The position numbers and the translations under genes are program-made. From Pseudomonas fluorescens Q2-87 (GTDB taxonomy: Bacteria; Pseudomonadota; Gammaproteobacteria; Pseudomonadales; Pseudomonadaceae): a stretch of 64,000 bases of DNA. The stretch covers positions 1,058,556 to 1,122,555 of the forward strand of contig NZ_CM001558.1 of the NCBI RefSeq assembly GCF_000281895.1. Direction: 5' to 3'. The first letter of the stretch is position 1. Each line of letters opens with the position of its first letter. The notes below the pieces were generated by a model. It was not told the origin of the DNA and did no database searches. It saw only the letters and a list, made by a program, of their open reading frames with translations. This document shows, piece after piece, positions 9,643-19,182 of the stretch.

Positions 9643-11232
9643 TCAGTCCCGCATTTCGGTCTGGCGTTCGACAGGGTCGATCAGCACGGCTTTCTGCTGG
9701 CGCACCAGCAGGTCGAGAATTTCATCCTGGCGTTCGCCAAGAATCCCCGTGAAGCTGATGCCGCTGGATTTGGTCGGCGCGAGCATGGACACGCGGTACA
9801 GCTCGACGCTCAACGGCGAGTCGATGGACAACGGACCGCTGCCATTGCCGGCCAGTTCGCCACCGACCACGATCAGCGACACTTCAGCGTCGAACGGGTC
9901 GAGCTTGATGTCCCGGTCGGTGTCCGACAGGTCCTTGATGTGGCCGTAGAGGCCGGTCAGGCCGTTGGCCATGGACAGGTTTTCGTAGAGGCGGATGTTC
10001 ACGCTGTTACGAATCCGGATGCCGTGGCGCTGGTTGCTGATCACTTTGTTGCCCCACAACAGGTTGTCAGCACTCTCATAGAGGGTGATGCCGTCGGTGT
10101 GGTTCTTGTAGATCTCGTTGTAGGCGATCAGGTTGTTCACGCTGTTACGGTCGATCACCACGCCCGAGAGTTTGTTGTCGTAGCTGCGGTTGTTGATGAT
10201 GAAACTGTCGTTGACCTCACGGGAAATAATGATCCCGTGCTTTTTCTTGGTCCCGTAGACGGTGTTGTCGGCGATGATCAGCCGATGCGAACGGTCGTGG
10301 GGGTCAATGCCATAGACGATGTTGTCTTTGTAGGTGTTGCTCTTGACCACGAAGTCGCGGGTTTCATAGCAGTAGAAGCCGTACCACATGTCCGAAAACT
10401 CGGAACCGATGATCCAACCGGTCGGTTCCGGGCGCTTGAGCACCTTGGCCATGTTCGGGGTGTACTGGGAAATACTCACCCCATACGACTTACTGTTGGA
10501 GTAGCCGAAGCTGGCCATCTTGGTGTTGACGATGTAGGTCTCGGTACCACCCCAGGCCAGCAGGAACGGACGGAATTCCTTGGGCGAACGGAACGTGGCG
10601 GGGCCATTGTCCTTTTCACGCCAGCCGGTGACCTTGGTGTCGCGGATGAACATGTGGCCATCGTTGACCAGGAACGAACCGCCCTCCTGGGACAGGCGCA
10701 GTTCCTGGGTCTGCTTGTCGATTTCGAGGATGCCTTTCTGGCCGACGACAATCGGAATCTTCGCCAGGTAGACACCTGGCGAAGATTCGATGATGTACTT
10801 CGGCACTTTCTTGGCCAAGTCCTTGAGGTTCATGTAGCCGTCGTCAACGAAGATGGCCTGTGGGATGCCGTGCTGACGCACGACCCACTCGGCCATCTTG
10901 TTGTCGCCGCCGATGAAGTCCTTCAAGGCGTTTTCCTGCATCATCCGGCGCACGCTGATCTTGCCGGGCTTGCTGCGCACGATCTTGGCCGCGACCGCTT
11001 CGGCGGTATAGCCTTTGAGGTCGGGCAGGGTCGGCTTGGCCAGCTCCAGCGGTTCGGTCGGCGCGCTGCTGACGGTGTAGGTCTTGGCCCGTTGCAGTTC
11101 TTTGACCACGTTGCCCGGCTTGACCGCCGGTTCAACGTTGGCGAACGCCGGCGAGCCGGCCAGCAGCATGGCTGCGACCAACAGGCTGATCGAACCTTTC
11201 ATCGCCTGGCTGTTCCTGAGGTAGCGGTTCAT
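9643..11232 (-). CDS. algG: mannuronan C5-epimerase AlgG
   Basis: A periplasmic epimerase of 529 residues that converts beta-D-mannuronate to alpha-L-guluronate in the polymer. It has a signal peptide ending at SPAFA, then a CASH/parallel beta-helix body rich in Asn/Asp turns. The catalytic DPHD motif occurs in GIDPHDRSHRL. The start at 11232 is supported by GGGAG 8 bp upstream; an upstream in-frame ATG at 11259 would overlap the algE stop. It lies 26 bp after algE. Confidence 0.95.
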   Translation of the reverse strand: MNRYLRNSQAMKGSISLLVAAMLLAGSPAFANVEPAVKPGNVVKELQRAKTYTVSSAPTEPLELAKPTLPDLKGYTAEAVAAKIVRSKPGKISVRRMMQENALKDFIGGDNKMAEWVVRQHGIPQAIFVDDGYMNLKDLAKKVPKYIIESSPGVYLAKIPIVVGQKGILEIDKQTQELRLSQEGGSFLVNDGHMFIRDTKVTGWREKDNGPATFRSPKEFRPFLLAWGGTETYIVNTKMASFGYSNSKSYGVSISQYTPNMAKVLKRPEPTGWIIGSEFSDMWYGFYCYETRDFVVKSNTYKDNIVYGIDPHDRSHRLIIADNTVYGTKKKHGIIISREVNDSFIINNRSYDNKLSGVVIDRNSVNNLIAYNEIYKNHTDGITLYESADNLLWGNKVISNQRHGIRIRNSVNIRLYENLSMANGLTGLYGHIKDLSDTDRDIKLDPFDAEVSLIVVGGELAGNGSGPLSIDSPLSVELYRVSMLAPTKSSGISFTGILGERQDEILDLLVRQQKAVLIDPVERQTEMRD

Positions 11233-11258
11233 ATCGGGCACTCCCATGGCCATTCGCA

Positions 11259-12752
11259 TCAGAAGCGCCAGATCACGTCGACGAAGGCACGATGCATATA
11301 CGAATCGACCTCTTTGCCGTAGGCGTCGCCTGGCTTGAACACGCCGCCACGAAAGCGCACCAGCGCCGACGGCTCATCAATTGATTGACTCAGCGCAGCC
11401 GGCAGCAGGCCTTGCTTGAAGTACTTGGTGACCACCAGGTCGACTTCCTGGCCCAGGTCCTTGTCGCCGTCACGCAGCGGCAGGGTCGAGGTGGAGAGGA
11501 TCGCGCCGGTCACGTCGTCGGTGTTGTTCTCCACGGCGTTGATGCCGTTGCTGCCCACCGGCTTGTTGCCGTCCACGCGCCAGAACTTGTGGTACACCAG
11601 GCTGGCGTCGTACTCGTCACGCAACTGCCAGGAACCGAACAGGCTGGCGCTCTGGGTGTTGGCCATTTCGCCACGGAAGGCTTCGCCGAAACGGTGGACG
11701 CGCGAGCGGGTGCCGGTGAAGTTCGAACGGTTGCTTTGCAGGCCGTTCTGTTCGTAGTCCTCGCTGGCCCGGGCATAAGCCGCACCGACCTGCCATTGCG
11801 GGTCGAGGCGCAGGCGAATACCCAGGTCGGTGGCCCAGCCGTCCACGTCATCGCTGTGCTTGGCTTGCGCGGGGCGCGTGCCGTCGGCGTTGAGCGGGTT
11901 GACGGTGTCACGGTCGCCGGTCATGCCGGTCAGGCTGGCCCAGTAGTTGATGGTGTTGGTGTTGCGCCAGTTGTAGGCGTCGCTGTTGGCTTCCAGGCCC
12001 AGCCAGGTCAAGTCACCGTTCTGGGTCTTGTCCAGGGTGTCGGTGGGCTCGCCCGGGGTCGGGTAGTCGAGGCTGCCGTTGTCATGGGTGTGGTGGGCAC
12101 GGATACCGGCCCACTGGCCTGGCATCCACTGGTAGCTCACATCACCGTAGACGTGCAGGCGATCCTTGTCCTTGGGGGACAATTCCTTGAGGTCGGTGCG
12201 GTATTCGCTGAACCGCTCGGCGACGCCGAGGTTGGCCCGCAACAGGGTGGTGTCGAAGATCCAGTTCAGGGCTTCGATATTGGTGTCGCGCCATTGGCCG
12301 TCGTCGTTGCGCAGGCGCTGGCGGCCGAACTTCAACTGCTCGCCCGGGTAGGGGGTCAGGCCGCGATAGCCAATCCAGAATTCGCGCATGGCCAGGTAGC
12401 TTTTCTTGGCTTCGCGGTCGCCACTGTCGGTTTGCTGGTTGGCGCCATCGGACTGTTGCAGGGTATCGGTCTCGATAATGTCGGAGGACGTCACGGCCTG
12501 GGCCATGGCGTAGGCGCTCCAGGCACCGCTTTCACCGTAGACCCATGGGCGCAGGTCCAGGCCGATACCGTTGACGTCGCCACCGCTCTGGGTGCCGAGG
12601 TCACGGTCGTCTTCGGACTGGCCGGTGATTTTCACTTCCAGGCCAAAGTTCTTGGTGTCCGTCAGGGCCGCCAGGGTCGGGCAGGACCACAGCAGGGCGC
12701 ACGTCAGGCCAATACCGGCCTGTACAAAAGGATTGAGCTTCAAAAGCTTCAT
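11259..12752 (-). CDS. algE: outer-membrane alginate export porin AlgE
   Basis: An 18-strand beta-barrel family protein of 497 residues that lets alginate leave the cell. The signal peptide ends near PTLAA, amphipathic strands alternate throughout, and the C terminus ends in the outer-membrane signature IWRF with terminal Phe. Its first codon overlaps the algK stop by 4 bp, indicating coupled translation with its partner lipoprotein. Confidence 0.96.
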   Translation of the reverse strand: MKLLKLNPFVQAGIGLTCALLWSCPTLAALTDTKNFGLEVKITGQSEDDRDLGTQSGGDVNGIGLDLRPWVYGESGAWSAYAMAQAVTSSDIIETDTLQQSDGANQQTDSGDREAKKSYLAMREFWIGYRGLTPYPGEQLKFGRQRLRNDDGQWRDTNIEALNWIFDTTLLRANLGVAERFSEYRTDLKELSPKDKDRLHVYGDVSYQWMPGQWAGIRAHHTHDNGSLDYPTPGEPTDTLDKTQNGDLTWLGLEANSDAYNWRNTNTINYWASLTGMTGDRDTVNPLNADGTRPAQAKHSDDVDGWATDLGIRLRLDPQWQVGAAYARASEDYEQNGLQSNRSNFTGTRSRVHRFGEAFRGEMANTQSASLFGSWQLRDEYDASLVYHKFWRVDGNKPVGSNGINAVENNTDDVTGAILSTSTLPLRDGDKDLGQEVDLVVTKYFKQGLLPAALSQSIDEPSALVRFRGGVFKPGDAYGKEVDSYMHRAFVDVIWRF

Positions 12753-14260
12753 AGAGGTTCCTCGCCGTCATCTTCTTTTAGGGCTTGCAGTTCCAGCGTA
12801 TCGGGGCTCATGGCGCCGCGAATGGCCTGCTCTTGTTGTAGCAGGCGTTTCGCTTGTGCAAGTTGTTCCGGCGGTAATTGTGCTTCGAGGGTCTGGGCAA
12901 GCTCGATCGCCTGCGGGGTGTTTTGCACCTTGGCCAACTGGCTGAAAACGTAGGCGTTGACCGGGTTGGGCTTGGTGCCCTTGCCTTGGGAAAAGAGCTG
13001 GGCGATAGCGAAATCGGCGCTGTTCTGGCCGTTGCGGGCGGCCTTGAGCAGATGGTCCAGGGCTTTTTGCGAGTACACCTGGCCCAGGTAGCCGCGGCGA
13101 TAGATCTGGCCGAGGTAGTAGTCGGCGGCCACTTCGCGGCCAACGGCTTTCTGGAAATGCTCCTCGGCAGCCTTGGCGTCGGCTGGCACCCACTTGCCCT
13201 CGTAGTACAGCTTGCCCAGCAACAGTTCGGCGCGCGGCTGGTCGGCGGCGCGGCCGTTGTCCAGGTATTGCATCATCTTGTCGACGTCACCCAATTCAGG
13301 GAAGTCGTAGAGCAGTTGCGCCAGGCTGACCCAGGCGGCGGGGTAGCCAGGGGCGATGCCTTCGAGCAACGACTGGGCGGTCTTCTCGTCCGTCTTGCCC
13401 AGGCTGGCATCGGCCAGTACGCGAGCGACGCTGTCCACGCGCTGTGCGGACACGACGCCACGGCTGTGACCGGCCTGCATTTGCTGGATCAACTGGGCCT
13501 GCTGGTCCGCCTGGCCGCGTTTCTGATAGACCGTGGCCAGTTCGACGTAGCAGATGTCAGTCGTGGCCAACGCGGCCTTGCAGACCTTCTCGACTTCGTC
13601 CAGATGCTGGTCATAGGTGCCCTGGGTGCGATAGAGCAGAATCTGCGCCAGGCCCGCTTCCGGGTAACCGGCGCTGCGCCATTGGTTGATCTGCTGCTGG
13701 GCGTTGACGTTCGGGAAACTGTGGGGGTATTGCAGGTACAGCATCGCCAGTGGGATGAGCGTGTTGCCTTCACCGTTGGCGAAGGCTTTCTTCAACAGGC
13801 CTTCGGCTTCGTGTTTTTCAGCTTCGGTGGAGCCGGGCTTGGCCACCAGCAGGCGACCCAGGCGGGCCTGGGCCCGTGGCGAGATATCGGCCGCGGCGCG
13901 ATAAGTTGCCTCGGCTTTTTTCATCTGCTCGGGATCGCGGCTGTCCACCTGGATATCGGCCAGGCCGACCTGGGCTTCGCTGTAGCCCAGGTCTGCCAGT
14001 TGCTGATAGTTCTGCTGCGCCAGCGCCGTGTCGCCACGCTTGAGCGCTTCGTTGGCCAGGCGCTGGTCGGGCAAGCCGGCGCAGCCGCCAAGGCCGATAG
14101 CCAGCGCCAGTGCGCACAGTGCATGTCCCGTGTGGGAGCGGGCTTGCTCGCGAAGCAGGCGCTGCGTTGCCACGGTGAGACCGCGTTGATCCTTTCGCGA
14201 GCAAGCCCGCTCCCACAGGAGCTGTGGGGTGGTCAGGATTTTTGTAATGGTCACGGGCAT
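12749..14260 (-). CDS. algK: alginate biosynthesis TPR lipoprotein AlgK
   Basis: An outer-membrane lipoprotein of Sel1/TPR-like repeats that positions AlgE and binds AlgX. The mature part (from [20 protein letters not shown]) is standard. The leader is not: 59 residues precede the lipobox LGGC, and residues about 15-43 are translated from a REPIN (14132-14216), giving ERACSRK and REQARSH peptides. The reading frame stays open throughout. Start is uncertain: ATG 14260; GTG 14254, which has GAGGAT at better spacing; or GTG 14173 inside the REPIN, which would give a 30-residue leader. Gene identity is certain; the N terminus is not. Confidence 0.93.
   Translation of the reverse strand: MPVTITKILTTPQLLWERACSRKDQRGLTVATQRLLREQARSHTGHALCALALAIGLGGCAGLPDQRLANEALKRGDTALAQQNYQQLADLGYSEAQVGLADIQVDSRDPEQMKKAEATYRAAADISPRAQARLGRLLVAKPGSTEAEKHEAEGLLKKAFANGEGNTLIPLAMLYLQYPHSFPNVNAQQQINQWRSAGYPEAGLAQILLYRTQGTYDQHLDEVEKVCKAALATTDICYVELATVYQKRGQADQQAQLIQQMQAGHSRGVVSAQRVDSVARVLADASLGKTDEKTAQSLLEGIAPGYPAAWVSLAQLLYDFPELGDVDKMMQYLDNGRAADQPRAELLLGKLYYEGKWVPADAKAAEEHFQKAVGREVAADYYLGQIYRRGYLGQVYSQKALDHLLKAARNGQNSADFAIAQLFSQGKGTKPNPVNAYVFSQLAKVQNTPQAIELAQTLEAQLPPEQLAQAKRLLQQEQAIRGAMSPDTLELQALKEDDGEEPL
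14132..14216. repeat. REPIN, family A, inside the algK leader
   Basis: Two inverted family A REPs with a linker of about 40 bp lie wholly within the algK reading frame, between the first dozen codons and the lipoprotein hydrophobic core. All other REPINs in the window are intergenic. Confidence 0.9.
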
Positions 14261-14269
14261 ATCCTCGAC

Positions 14270-15439
14270 TTAACGACCGACGGCCATGGCTTTGTCCATC
14301 AGCCAGCCCAGGTTCGGGCCACGGTCGCTGTTGACTTCTACTGGACGGCCGGACAGCGAGCTGTCCAGTGGCTCGTCAGGCTTGATCAGCACGCGGATAT
14401 CGGAGGACAGGTCTTCGCTTTTCAGGCTGGTGCTGCTGACGATCTTGCCGGTACGGGTGGTGTCTTCGCCGGCGACCTGGAAGCTCACCGCAGTGCCTGG
14501 ACGCACGTCGCCGAACTGGCGATAGGAGAAGCGCGCTTCGACGTTGGCTTCGGTGCCGCGTGGAACCAGAGTGAAGATCACGTCGCCCTTGCTGGCGTAC
14601 TGACCGTTGGATACCAGCTGCTGGGACACGATGCAGTCGCATGGAGACGTCAGGGTGCCGGTCATTTGCTTGCCGAACAGTTCTTCAACCTTGGCCGGCT
14701 GCAATTGGTTGTCGTCCAGATGACCCTTGAGCACGTCGAGCATGCTGGTGCTAAAGGTCGCCAGCGGGGCGCCCTTGGCGGCAACGCCGTCAGCCTTGAC
14801 CAGGCTTTGCACGGTGCCGTCACGTGGCATGGTGATGGACATGCCTTGGACGTTCACCAGACCAGCCTGGGCATGGCTGACGAAATACATGCCGTACACC
14901 GACTTGAAGATGAAACCGAACGCGGCCAGGCCGACGAGGAAGATCGCCAGGCTGAAGGTCACGGCCCGCAGGCGACCCAGGACGGTCATGCCGCCGTTCT
15001 GGTCCTTTTGCTTGCGCGCCTTGGTGAAGTTGTCGCGCTGCAGGGTCGCCAGCACGTCGCCGACGCCGACGATATCGCCGGCCAGGTGCGAGGTGATGAT
15101 GTGGCGCAGTGTCGAGATGTCCCGCGGCTCCAGGTTCTGGAACTGGCAACCGGTGCGGCCGGTCTCGCGGTCGTAGGAGCGGATCTGCAGCTCCACATCC
15201 ATGGCCAGGCCAAGGTTGTCGATGACGAACTGCAGGCGGGCCTTGTAGGTTTCACCGATTCTCAGCGGCGTCTGGCCGGCGTTGAAGCACAGCCCGCCCG
15301 CGGACAGGTCCAGGACCTTGACTTCCATGGGTGTACGGTCTGGGCCGAAGAAACGCAGCTTGGCCGGGATTTTTACCCGGGCGTGTTGGCGCTGGGCTTC
15401 TGATTCATGCACTACGTTGACATTCACGGCGGTGTTCAT
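14270..15439 (-). CDS. alg44: alginate co-polymerase Alg44 (PilZ, c-di-GMP receptor)
   Basis: An inner-membrane protein of 389 residues that activates Alg8 when c-di-GMP binds. The N-terminal PilZ domain shows the RxxxR-type motif (QRQHARVKIP, about residues 17-26) and DLSAGGLCF. A transmembrane helix (TFSLAIFLVGLAAFGFIF) follows. The C-terminal periplasmic part resembles membrane-fusion proteins (biotinyl/HlyD-like barrel). It starts 35 bp after alg8 and ends 9 bp before algK. Confidence 0.96.
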   Translation of the reverse strand: MNTAVNVNVVHESEAQRQHARVKIPAKLRFFGPDRTPMEVKVLDLSAGGLCFNAGQTPLRIGETYKARLQFVIDNLGLAMDVELQIRSYDRETGRTGCQFQNLEPRDISTLRHIITSHLAGDIVGVGDVLATLQRDNFTKARKQKDQNGGMTVLGRLRAVTFSLAIFLVGLAAFGFIFKSVYGMYFVSHAQAGLVNVQGMSITMPRDGTVQSLVKADGVAAKGAPLATFSTSMLDVLKGHLDDNQLQPAKVEELFGKQMTGTLTSPCDCIVSQQLVSNGQYASKGDVIFTLVPRGTEANVEARFSYRQFGDVRPGTAVSFQVAGEDTTRTGKIVSSTSLKSEDLSSDIRVLIKPDEPLDSSLSGRPVEVNSDRGPNLGWLMDKAMAVGR

Positions 15440-15474
15440 AGGGGCGATTTCCTAGTTAATTCATGCAAGTCCGG

Positions 15475-16965
15475 TCAGACCATCGTCAGCAGCACGGCGA
15501 CAAAAATGCTGCCGGCGGAGAAGGTCATGGTCCGAGACGACCAAGTGTTGAACCAACGTTGAAAGCTGGCGAGATCACGGGTCAGGTGGGTGGGCTGGCG
15601 AGTCCAGGACTGTTGGTCGAGGCGGAAGAACACGTAGATCTTCACCAGCGCGCCGACGATCTGGTTGTAATAGAGAATCGCCGGGTAGGCAGGGCCGATC
15701 CGGTGACCGGAGCACGACAGCAGCAAGGTCAGGATCAACCGTGTGATGCCGATCCACAGCAGGTACACCAGGATGAACGCGGTGCCGTACTTGAAGCTGG
15801 CGATCAAGGCCACGGTCAGGCCCAGCAGCGAAGTCCACATCGATACACGCTGGTCGAACAGCACCACCGAGGTGAACAGGCCCAGACGTCGCAAGCCCAG
15901 GCCCAAGGCCCGGGAGTTTTGCCGCAGGTTGTTGCCGTACCAGCGGAACATCAGCTTGCGACTGGCCTTGATGAAGCTCTTTTCCGGCGGGTGCTCGACC
16001 GTGTTGATCGCTGCATCAGGCACGTAGAAAGTGTCGTAGCCCAGGCGCATCAGGCTGAACCAGCTCGACTTGTCGTCACCGGTGAGGAACTTGAAGCGGC
16101 CCAGGCGCCAGTGTTGCAGCGAGTCGCTTTCCACGTCGGCGATGAAGTCCGGGTTCGTCACCACAGTGGCGCGGAACACCGACATACGCCCGGTCATGGT
16201 CAGCACGCGCTTGGACAGGGCCATGGAGCACATGTTGATGTGACGCTGGGCGAAACGCAGTTTGTGCCATTCGCTCATGATGTAGCCGCCACGCACTTCG
16301 CAGAACTCGTTGGTGGTCAAGCCGCCGACGTTGCCGAACAGCTGGAACCACGGCACGGTCTTGCGCACGACGCCTTCGGCGAGCACGGTGTCGCCGTCGA
16401 TCACTGCAACCACTGCACGGTCGTCCGGCAGGTGGCGGGAGATGGCGCGGAAACCGAAGGCCAGGCCGTCACGCTTGCCGGTGCCGGGGATGCGCACGAA
16501 ATCCAGCTTGACGTGCGCTGGCGGGTTCATGCGGGCCCAGAGGCTCTTGACCAACAGTTCGTCGGACATTTCCACGATGGAGCAGACCACGGTGGTGGGC
16601 AGCCCGCAGTCGATGGCTTCGCGGATCACCGAGCTGTACACCTGGGCGGTGGTCAGCGCGTCGATCCGAAAGCTGGTGACCATCAGGTACACATGGGACG
16701 GGTCTGCCGCGCTGCCCAGCTTGCGTACCTTGCGGCGCAGGTGCGGGTAGACGATGTACAGGAAGATCATGCCGCGCACGAAATGCGTTGCTCCCATGGA
16801 GTAACGCCAAATGCCCACGGCACCGATCAGGAAGATGAAGTCCTTGGATTCGGAGTCGAACGTGGACGTGGGCAGCGCCGTGGCGATGCCCATCAATAAA
16901 CTCAAGTAAAACAGCCAACCGGCGGCCTGAAGCAGGCCGTGCTTTAGCCTGTGCATAATCTGCAT
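15475..16965 (-). CDS. alg8: mannuronan synthase Alg8 (GT2)
   Basis: The polymerase of alginate synthesis, an inner-membrane family 2 glycosyltransferase of 496 residues that uses GDP-mannuronate. It has two N-terminal transmembrane helices, a cytosolic GT domain with DGD at residues 190-192 (metal/nucleotide site) and a second acidic motif (VESDS), then C-terminal helices. [10 protein letters not shown] segment matches the R/QxxRW-type acceptor motif position. Two in-frame ATGs lie three codons apart (16965 and 16956), and the ribosome site does not clearly separate them. Confidence 0.95.
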   Translation of the reverse strand: MQIMHRLKHGLLQAAGWLFYLSLLMGIATALPTSTFDSESKDFIFLIGAVGIWRYSMGATHFVRGMIFLYIVYPHLRRKVRKLGSAADPSHVYLMVTSFRIDALTTAQVYSSVIREAIDCGLPTTVVCSIVEMSDELLVKSLWARMNPPAHVKLDFVRIPGTGKRDGLAFGFRAISRHLPDDRAVVAVIDGDTVLAEGVVRKTVPWFQLFGNVGGLTTNEFCEVRGGYIMSEWHKLRFAQRHINMCSMALSKRVLTMTGRMSVFRATVVTNPDFIADVESDSLQHWRLGRFKFLTGDDKSSWFSLMRLGYDTFYVPDAAINTVEHPPEKSFIKASRKLMFRWYGNNLRQNSRALGLGLRRLGLFTSVVLFDQRVSMWTSLLGLTVALIASFKYGTAFILVYLLWIGITRLILTLLLSCSGHRIGPAYPAILYYNQIVGALVKIYVFFRLDQQSWTRQPTHLTRDLASFQRWFNTWSSRTMTFSAGSIFVAVLLTMV

Positions 16966-17056
16966 CCGTCTCTATCTCGGGCGGGCCTTGTGGGCGGCCC
17001 GATGGGTTAAGGCAGGCGAAAGGCCGGCCAGGGCAAGCCCTGGCCGGCAAACAGAC

Positions 17057-18373
17057 TTACCAGCAGATGCCTTCGGTCCGGCCACTCGGGTTGGTGGCCT
17101 TGGACATGAAACCGACCAGGTCGATGACTTGCTTGCCTTCCGGTACGTTCTCGGTCAGCGCGCGGAACTTCTCGTCGCGGTTGCCCAGGATGATGATGTC
17201 GGCGTTGTCGACCACTGCGTCGAAATCGGAGTTGAGCAAGGACGAGACGTGAGGAATCTTCGACTCGATGTAATCCTTGTTCGCACCGTGGACACGGGCG
17301 TATTCGACGTTGCTGTCGTAGATGCGCAGGTCGTAACCCTTGCCGATCAGCATTTCCGCCAGTTCTACCAGCGGGCTTTCACGCAGGTCGTCGGTACCGG
17401 CCTTGAAGCTCAGGCCCAGCAGGGCGACTTTGCGCTTGTCGTGGCTGGAAACGATGTCGAAGGCGTTCTGTACCTGGGACTCGTTACTGCGCATCAGCGA
17501 GTTGAGCAGTGGAGCTTCCACGTCCAGGGAACCGGCGCGGTAGGTCAGGGCGCGAACGTCCTTGGGCAGGCACGAGCCGCCGAAGGCGAAGCCTGGGCGC
17601 ATGTAGTACTGGGACAGGTTCAGGGTCTTGTCCTGGCAGACCACATCCATCACTTCACGGCCATCGACGCCGACGGCCTTGGCGATGTTGCCGATCTCGT
17701 TGGCGAAGGTCACCTTGGTGGCGTGCCATACGTTGCAGGTGTACTTGATCATCTCGGCGACGGCGATGTCCTTGCGGATGATCGGTGCGTCGAGCTCTTC
17801 GTACAGCGATTGCAGAACGTCGCCAGAGGCTGTGTCGAACTCGCCGATGACGGTCATCGGAGGTTGATCGTAGTCTTTGATCGCGGTGCTTTCGCGCAGG
17901 AACTCAGGGTTGACCGCGACGCCGAAATCAACGCCAGCCTTCTTGCCGGAGCAGTCTTCTAGGATCGGGATGACCACATTGGCAACGGTGCCCGGCAATA
18001 CGGTGCTGCGAACCACGATGGTGTGGCGGGTGGTCTTGTCGCGCAGGACAAAACCGATCTCGCGGCATACCGCTTCGATGTAGTTCAGTTCCAGGTCGCC
18101 GTTCTTTTTGCTGGGAGTACCCACGCAAATCATCGACAGATCAGTATCACGAATCGCTTCGGCGAAGTTGGTGGTTCCGCGCAGTCGGCCTGTTTGAATA
18201 CCTTGCGCCAGCAACTCGCCAAGACCCGGTTCAACGATCGGCGACTTACCCGCGTTGATCATGTCGATTTTGTCTTTGGCGACATCCACGCCAACTACAT
18301 CATGGCCCCGTGCAGACAGGCAACCGGCACATACTGCACCGACGTAACCCAAACCAAATATGCTAATGCGCAT
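17057..18373 (-). CDS. algD: GDP-mannose 6-dehydrogenase AlgD
   Basis: First gene of the operon. It makes the committed, irreversible step: oxidation of GDP-mannose to GDP-mannuronate with two NAD+. The sequence shows the NAD motif GLGYVG at residues 7-12, the catalytic Cys268 within GGSCLPKD, and the C-terminal UDP/GDP-binding domain. At 438 residues it is full length. The 91-bp gap to alg8 has no obvious terminator. Confidence 0.97.
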   Translation of the reverse strand: MRISIFGLGYVGAVCAGCLSARGHDVVGVDVAKDKIDMINAGKSPIVEPGLGELLAQGIQTGRLRGTTNFAEAIRDTDLSMICVGTPSKKNGDLELNYIEAVCREIGFVLRDKTTRHTIVVRSTVLPGTVANVVIPILEDCSGKKAGVDFGVAVNPEFLRESTAIKDYDQPPMTVIGEFDTASGDVLQSLYEELDAPIIRKDIAVAEMIKYTCNVWHATKVTFANEIGNIAKAVGVDGREVMDVVCQDKTLNLSQYYMRPGFAFGGSCLPKDVRALTYRAGSLDVEAPLLNSLMRSNESQVQNAFDIVSSHDKRKVALLGLSFKAGTDDLRESPLVELAEMLIGKGYDLRIYDSNVEYARVHGANKDYIESKIPHVSSLLNSDFDAVVDNADIIILGNRDEKFRALTENVPEGKQVIDLVGFMSKATNPSGRTEGICW

Positions 18374-18438
18374 CGCATTTACCTCTGTTTTTCACGCCAT
18401 TAAATGGCCGGAGTTAATAGTGTCCAGCGGTCATAGTG

Positions 18439-18500
18439 CACTCGGAAATGTGGAATGCAGGCGCCACAAGTCCGTGTGCAGGCATACTAAGTTCCGAGTG
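18439..18500. promoter_or_regulatory. 9-bp inverted repeat spanning the putative algD promoter
   Basis: CACTCGGAA (18439-18447) and TTCCGAGTG (18492-18500) are perfect complements 44 bp apart. The distal arm overlaps the candidate -35 hexamer of algD. It could be a split operator. Function is inferred only from position. Confidence 0.45.
18466..18495 (-). promoter_or_regulatory. candidate AlgU (sigma-22) promoter of algD
   Basis: On the minus strand GGAACTT (18495-18489) matches the sigma-22 -35 consensus exactly and lies about 115 bp before the algD start. No good TCTGA-like -10 is present at 16-17 bp, so the call rests on the -35 and on the established AlgU dependence of algD in this genus. 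Confidence 0.35.
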
Positions 18501-18584
18501 TCCAAATAATTGCACTCAAGTTGTGCGCAAAATGGCCTAGTTGTTATGACCTGCCCTGTTATGCAGCCAGTCCTCGTTGTCGGG

Positions 18585-18594
18585 AACGTTCGTG
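18585..18594. promoter_or_regulatory. AlgR-like binding site
   Basis: AACGTTCGTG matches 8 of 10 bases of the AlgR box ACCGTTCGTC known from P. aeruginosa algD. It lies about 90 bp upstream of the putative -35. A single imperfect match, so tentative. Confidence 0.3.
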
Positions 18595-18649
18595 CAAAGG
18601 TCGTTCACCTCTGATCCCTGGCAAAAAGCCCACAAAATCAGAAGCTTGT

Positions 18650-18665
18650 GTGCTCAGGAGAGCAC
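18650..18665. promoter_or_regulatory. small palindrome upstream of algD
   Basis: GTGCTC-AGGA-GAGCAC, a perfect 6-bp inverted repeat. It may be a protein-binding site; no regulator can be assigned. Confidence 0.3.
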
Positions 18666-19182
18666 GTTATAGGGGCGCAGCCTTGGCCTTGTAGGGGATA
18701 GTAATGGTGCGTTATCTCCCATCCTTTAAGGGTGGATCCAATAAGACGACCGTTTCGCTAAGTTGCCATGACAACTTGGTTACTTCGTTCGACGTCCTCT
18801 GTAAGTTATCTCTTACACGTACGGCGAGAATCGTTACGGGTGGTATGAGCCGTGCAATTTCACATAGTTCCGATCCGCTCATCGCGATTTTCGAAATTTT
18901 TCGAAATATTATCGAAGATGGCACTGCTCGCAATATGATGGCACTCGCCGTTTCGCCCTTTATGAATAGGGAGTTAGAGGGGGTAGATATACTTTTGCCA
19001 CTACGGAAGAAAAAAATCGGTGCCACTACGCAAAAAACTGACGAGTGTCGAGTGAAAGAAAAGTTAGCAGGGGAGTGGGTCGATTTATTGGCGCCATGGA
19101 ACTGGCGAAAGAGGAAGGAATTAAAATGACAAGTCGCCGATTGATCGAGGCCCCCAATCAGGGGGCGTTATAAGGTTATGCT

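Larger units (their letters stand above)
18374..19182. other. long AT-rich regulatory region upstream of algD
   Basis: About 0.8 kb between algD and yaaA with no confidently coding gene. The part near algD holds a sigma-22-like -35 element, a 9-bp inverted repeat, an AlgR-like site and a small palindrome. The distal half (about 18700-19130) is clearly poorer in G+C than the genes around it and contains repeated TTCGAAA-type motifs near 18890-18916. Such long AT-rich leaders are known for algD in other pseudomonads, where AlgR, AmrZ and nucleoid proteins bind. A 141-codon open frame (18704-19129, plus) uses rare codons (AGG, AGA, ATA, TTA), has no recognisable domain, and is probably fortuitous. 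Confidence 0.6.

Noticed and set aside
8182..11322. A 1046-codon open frame on the plus strand opposite algX and algG
   Set aside because: Antisense shadow of two well-supported alg genes; composition is the mirror of GC-rich codons with no recognisable domain.
3376..14260. A genomic island or recent transfer explaining the alginate operon
   Set aside because: Gene order equals the canonical operon, codon use is like the rest of the window, and no mobility genes or tRNA are adjacent.
18704..19129. A 141-codon frame upstream of algD as a gene
   Set aside because: Atypical codons, no domain, no clear ribosome site, and a competing frame on the other strand; kept only as a low-confidence note within the regulatory region.
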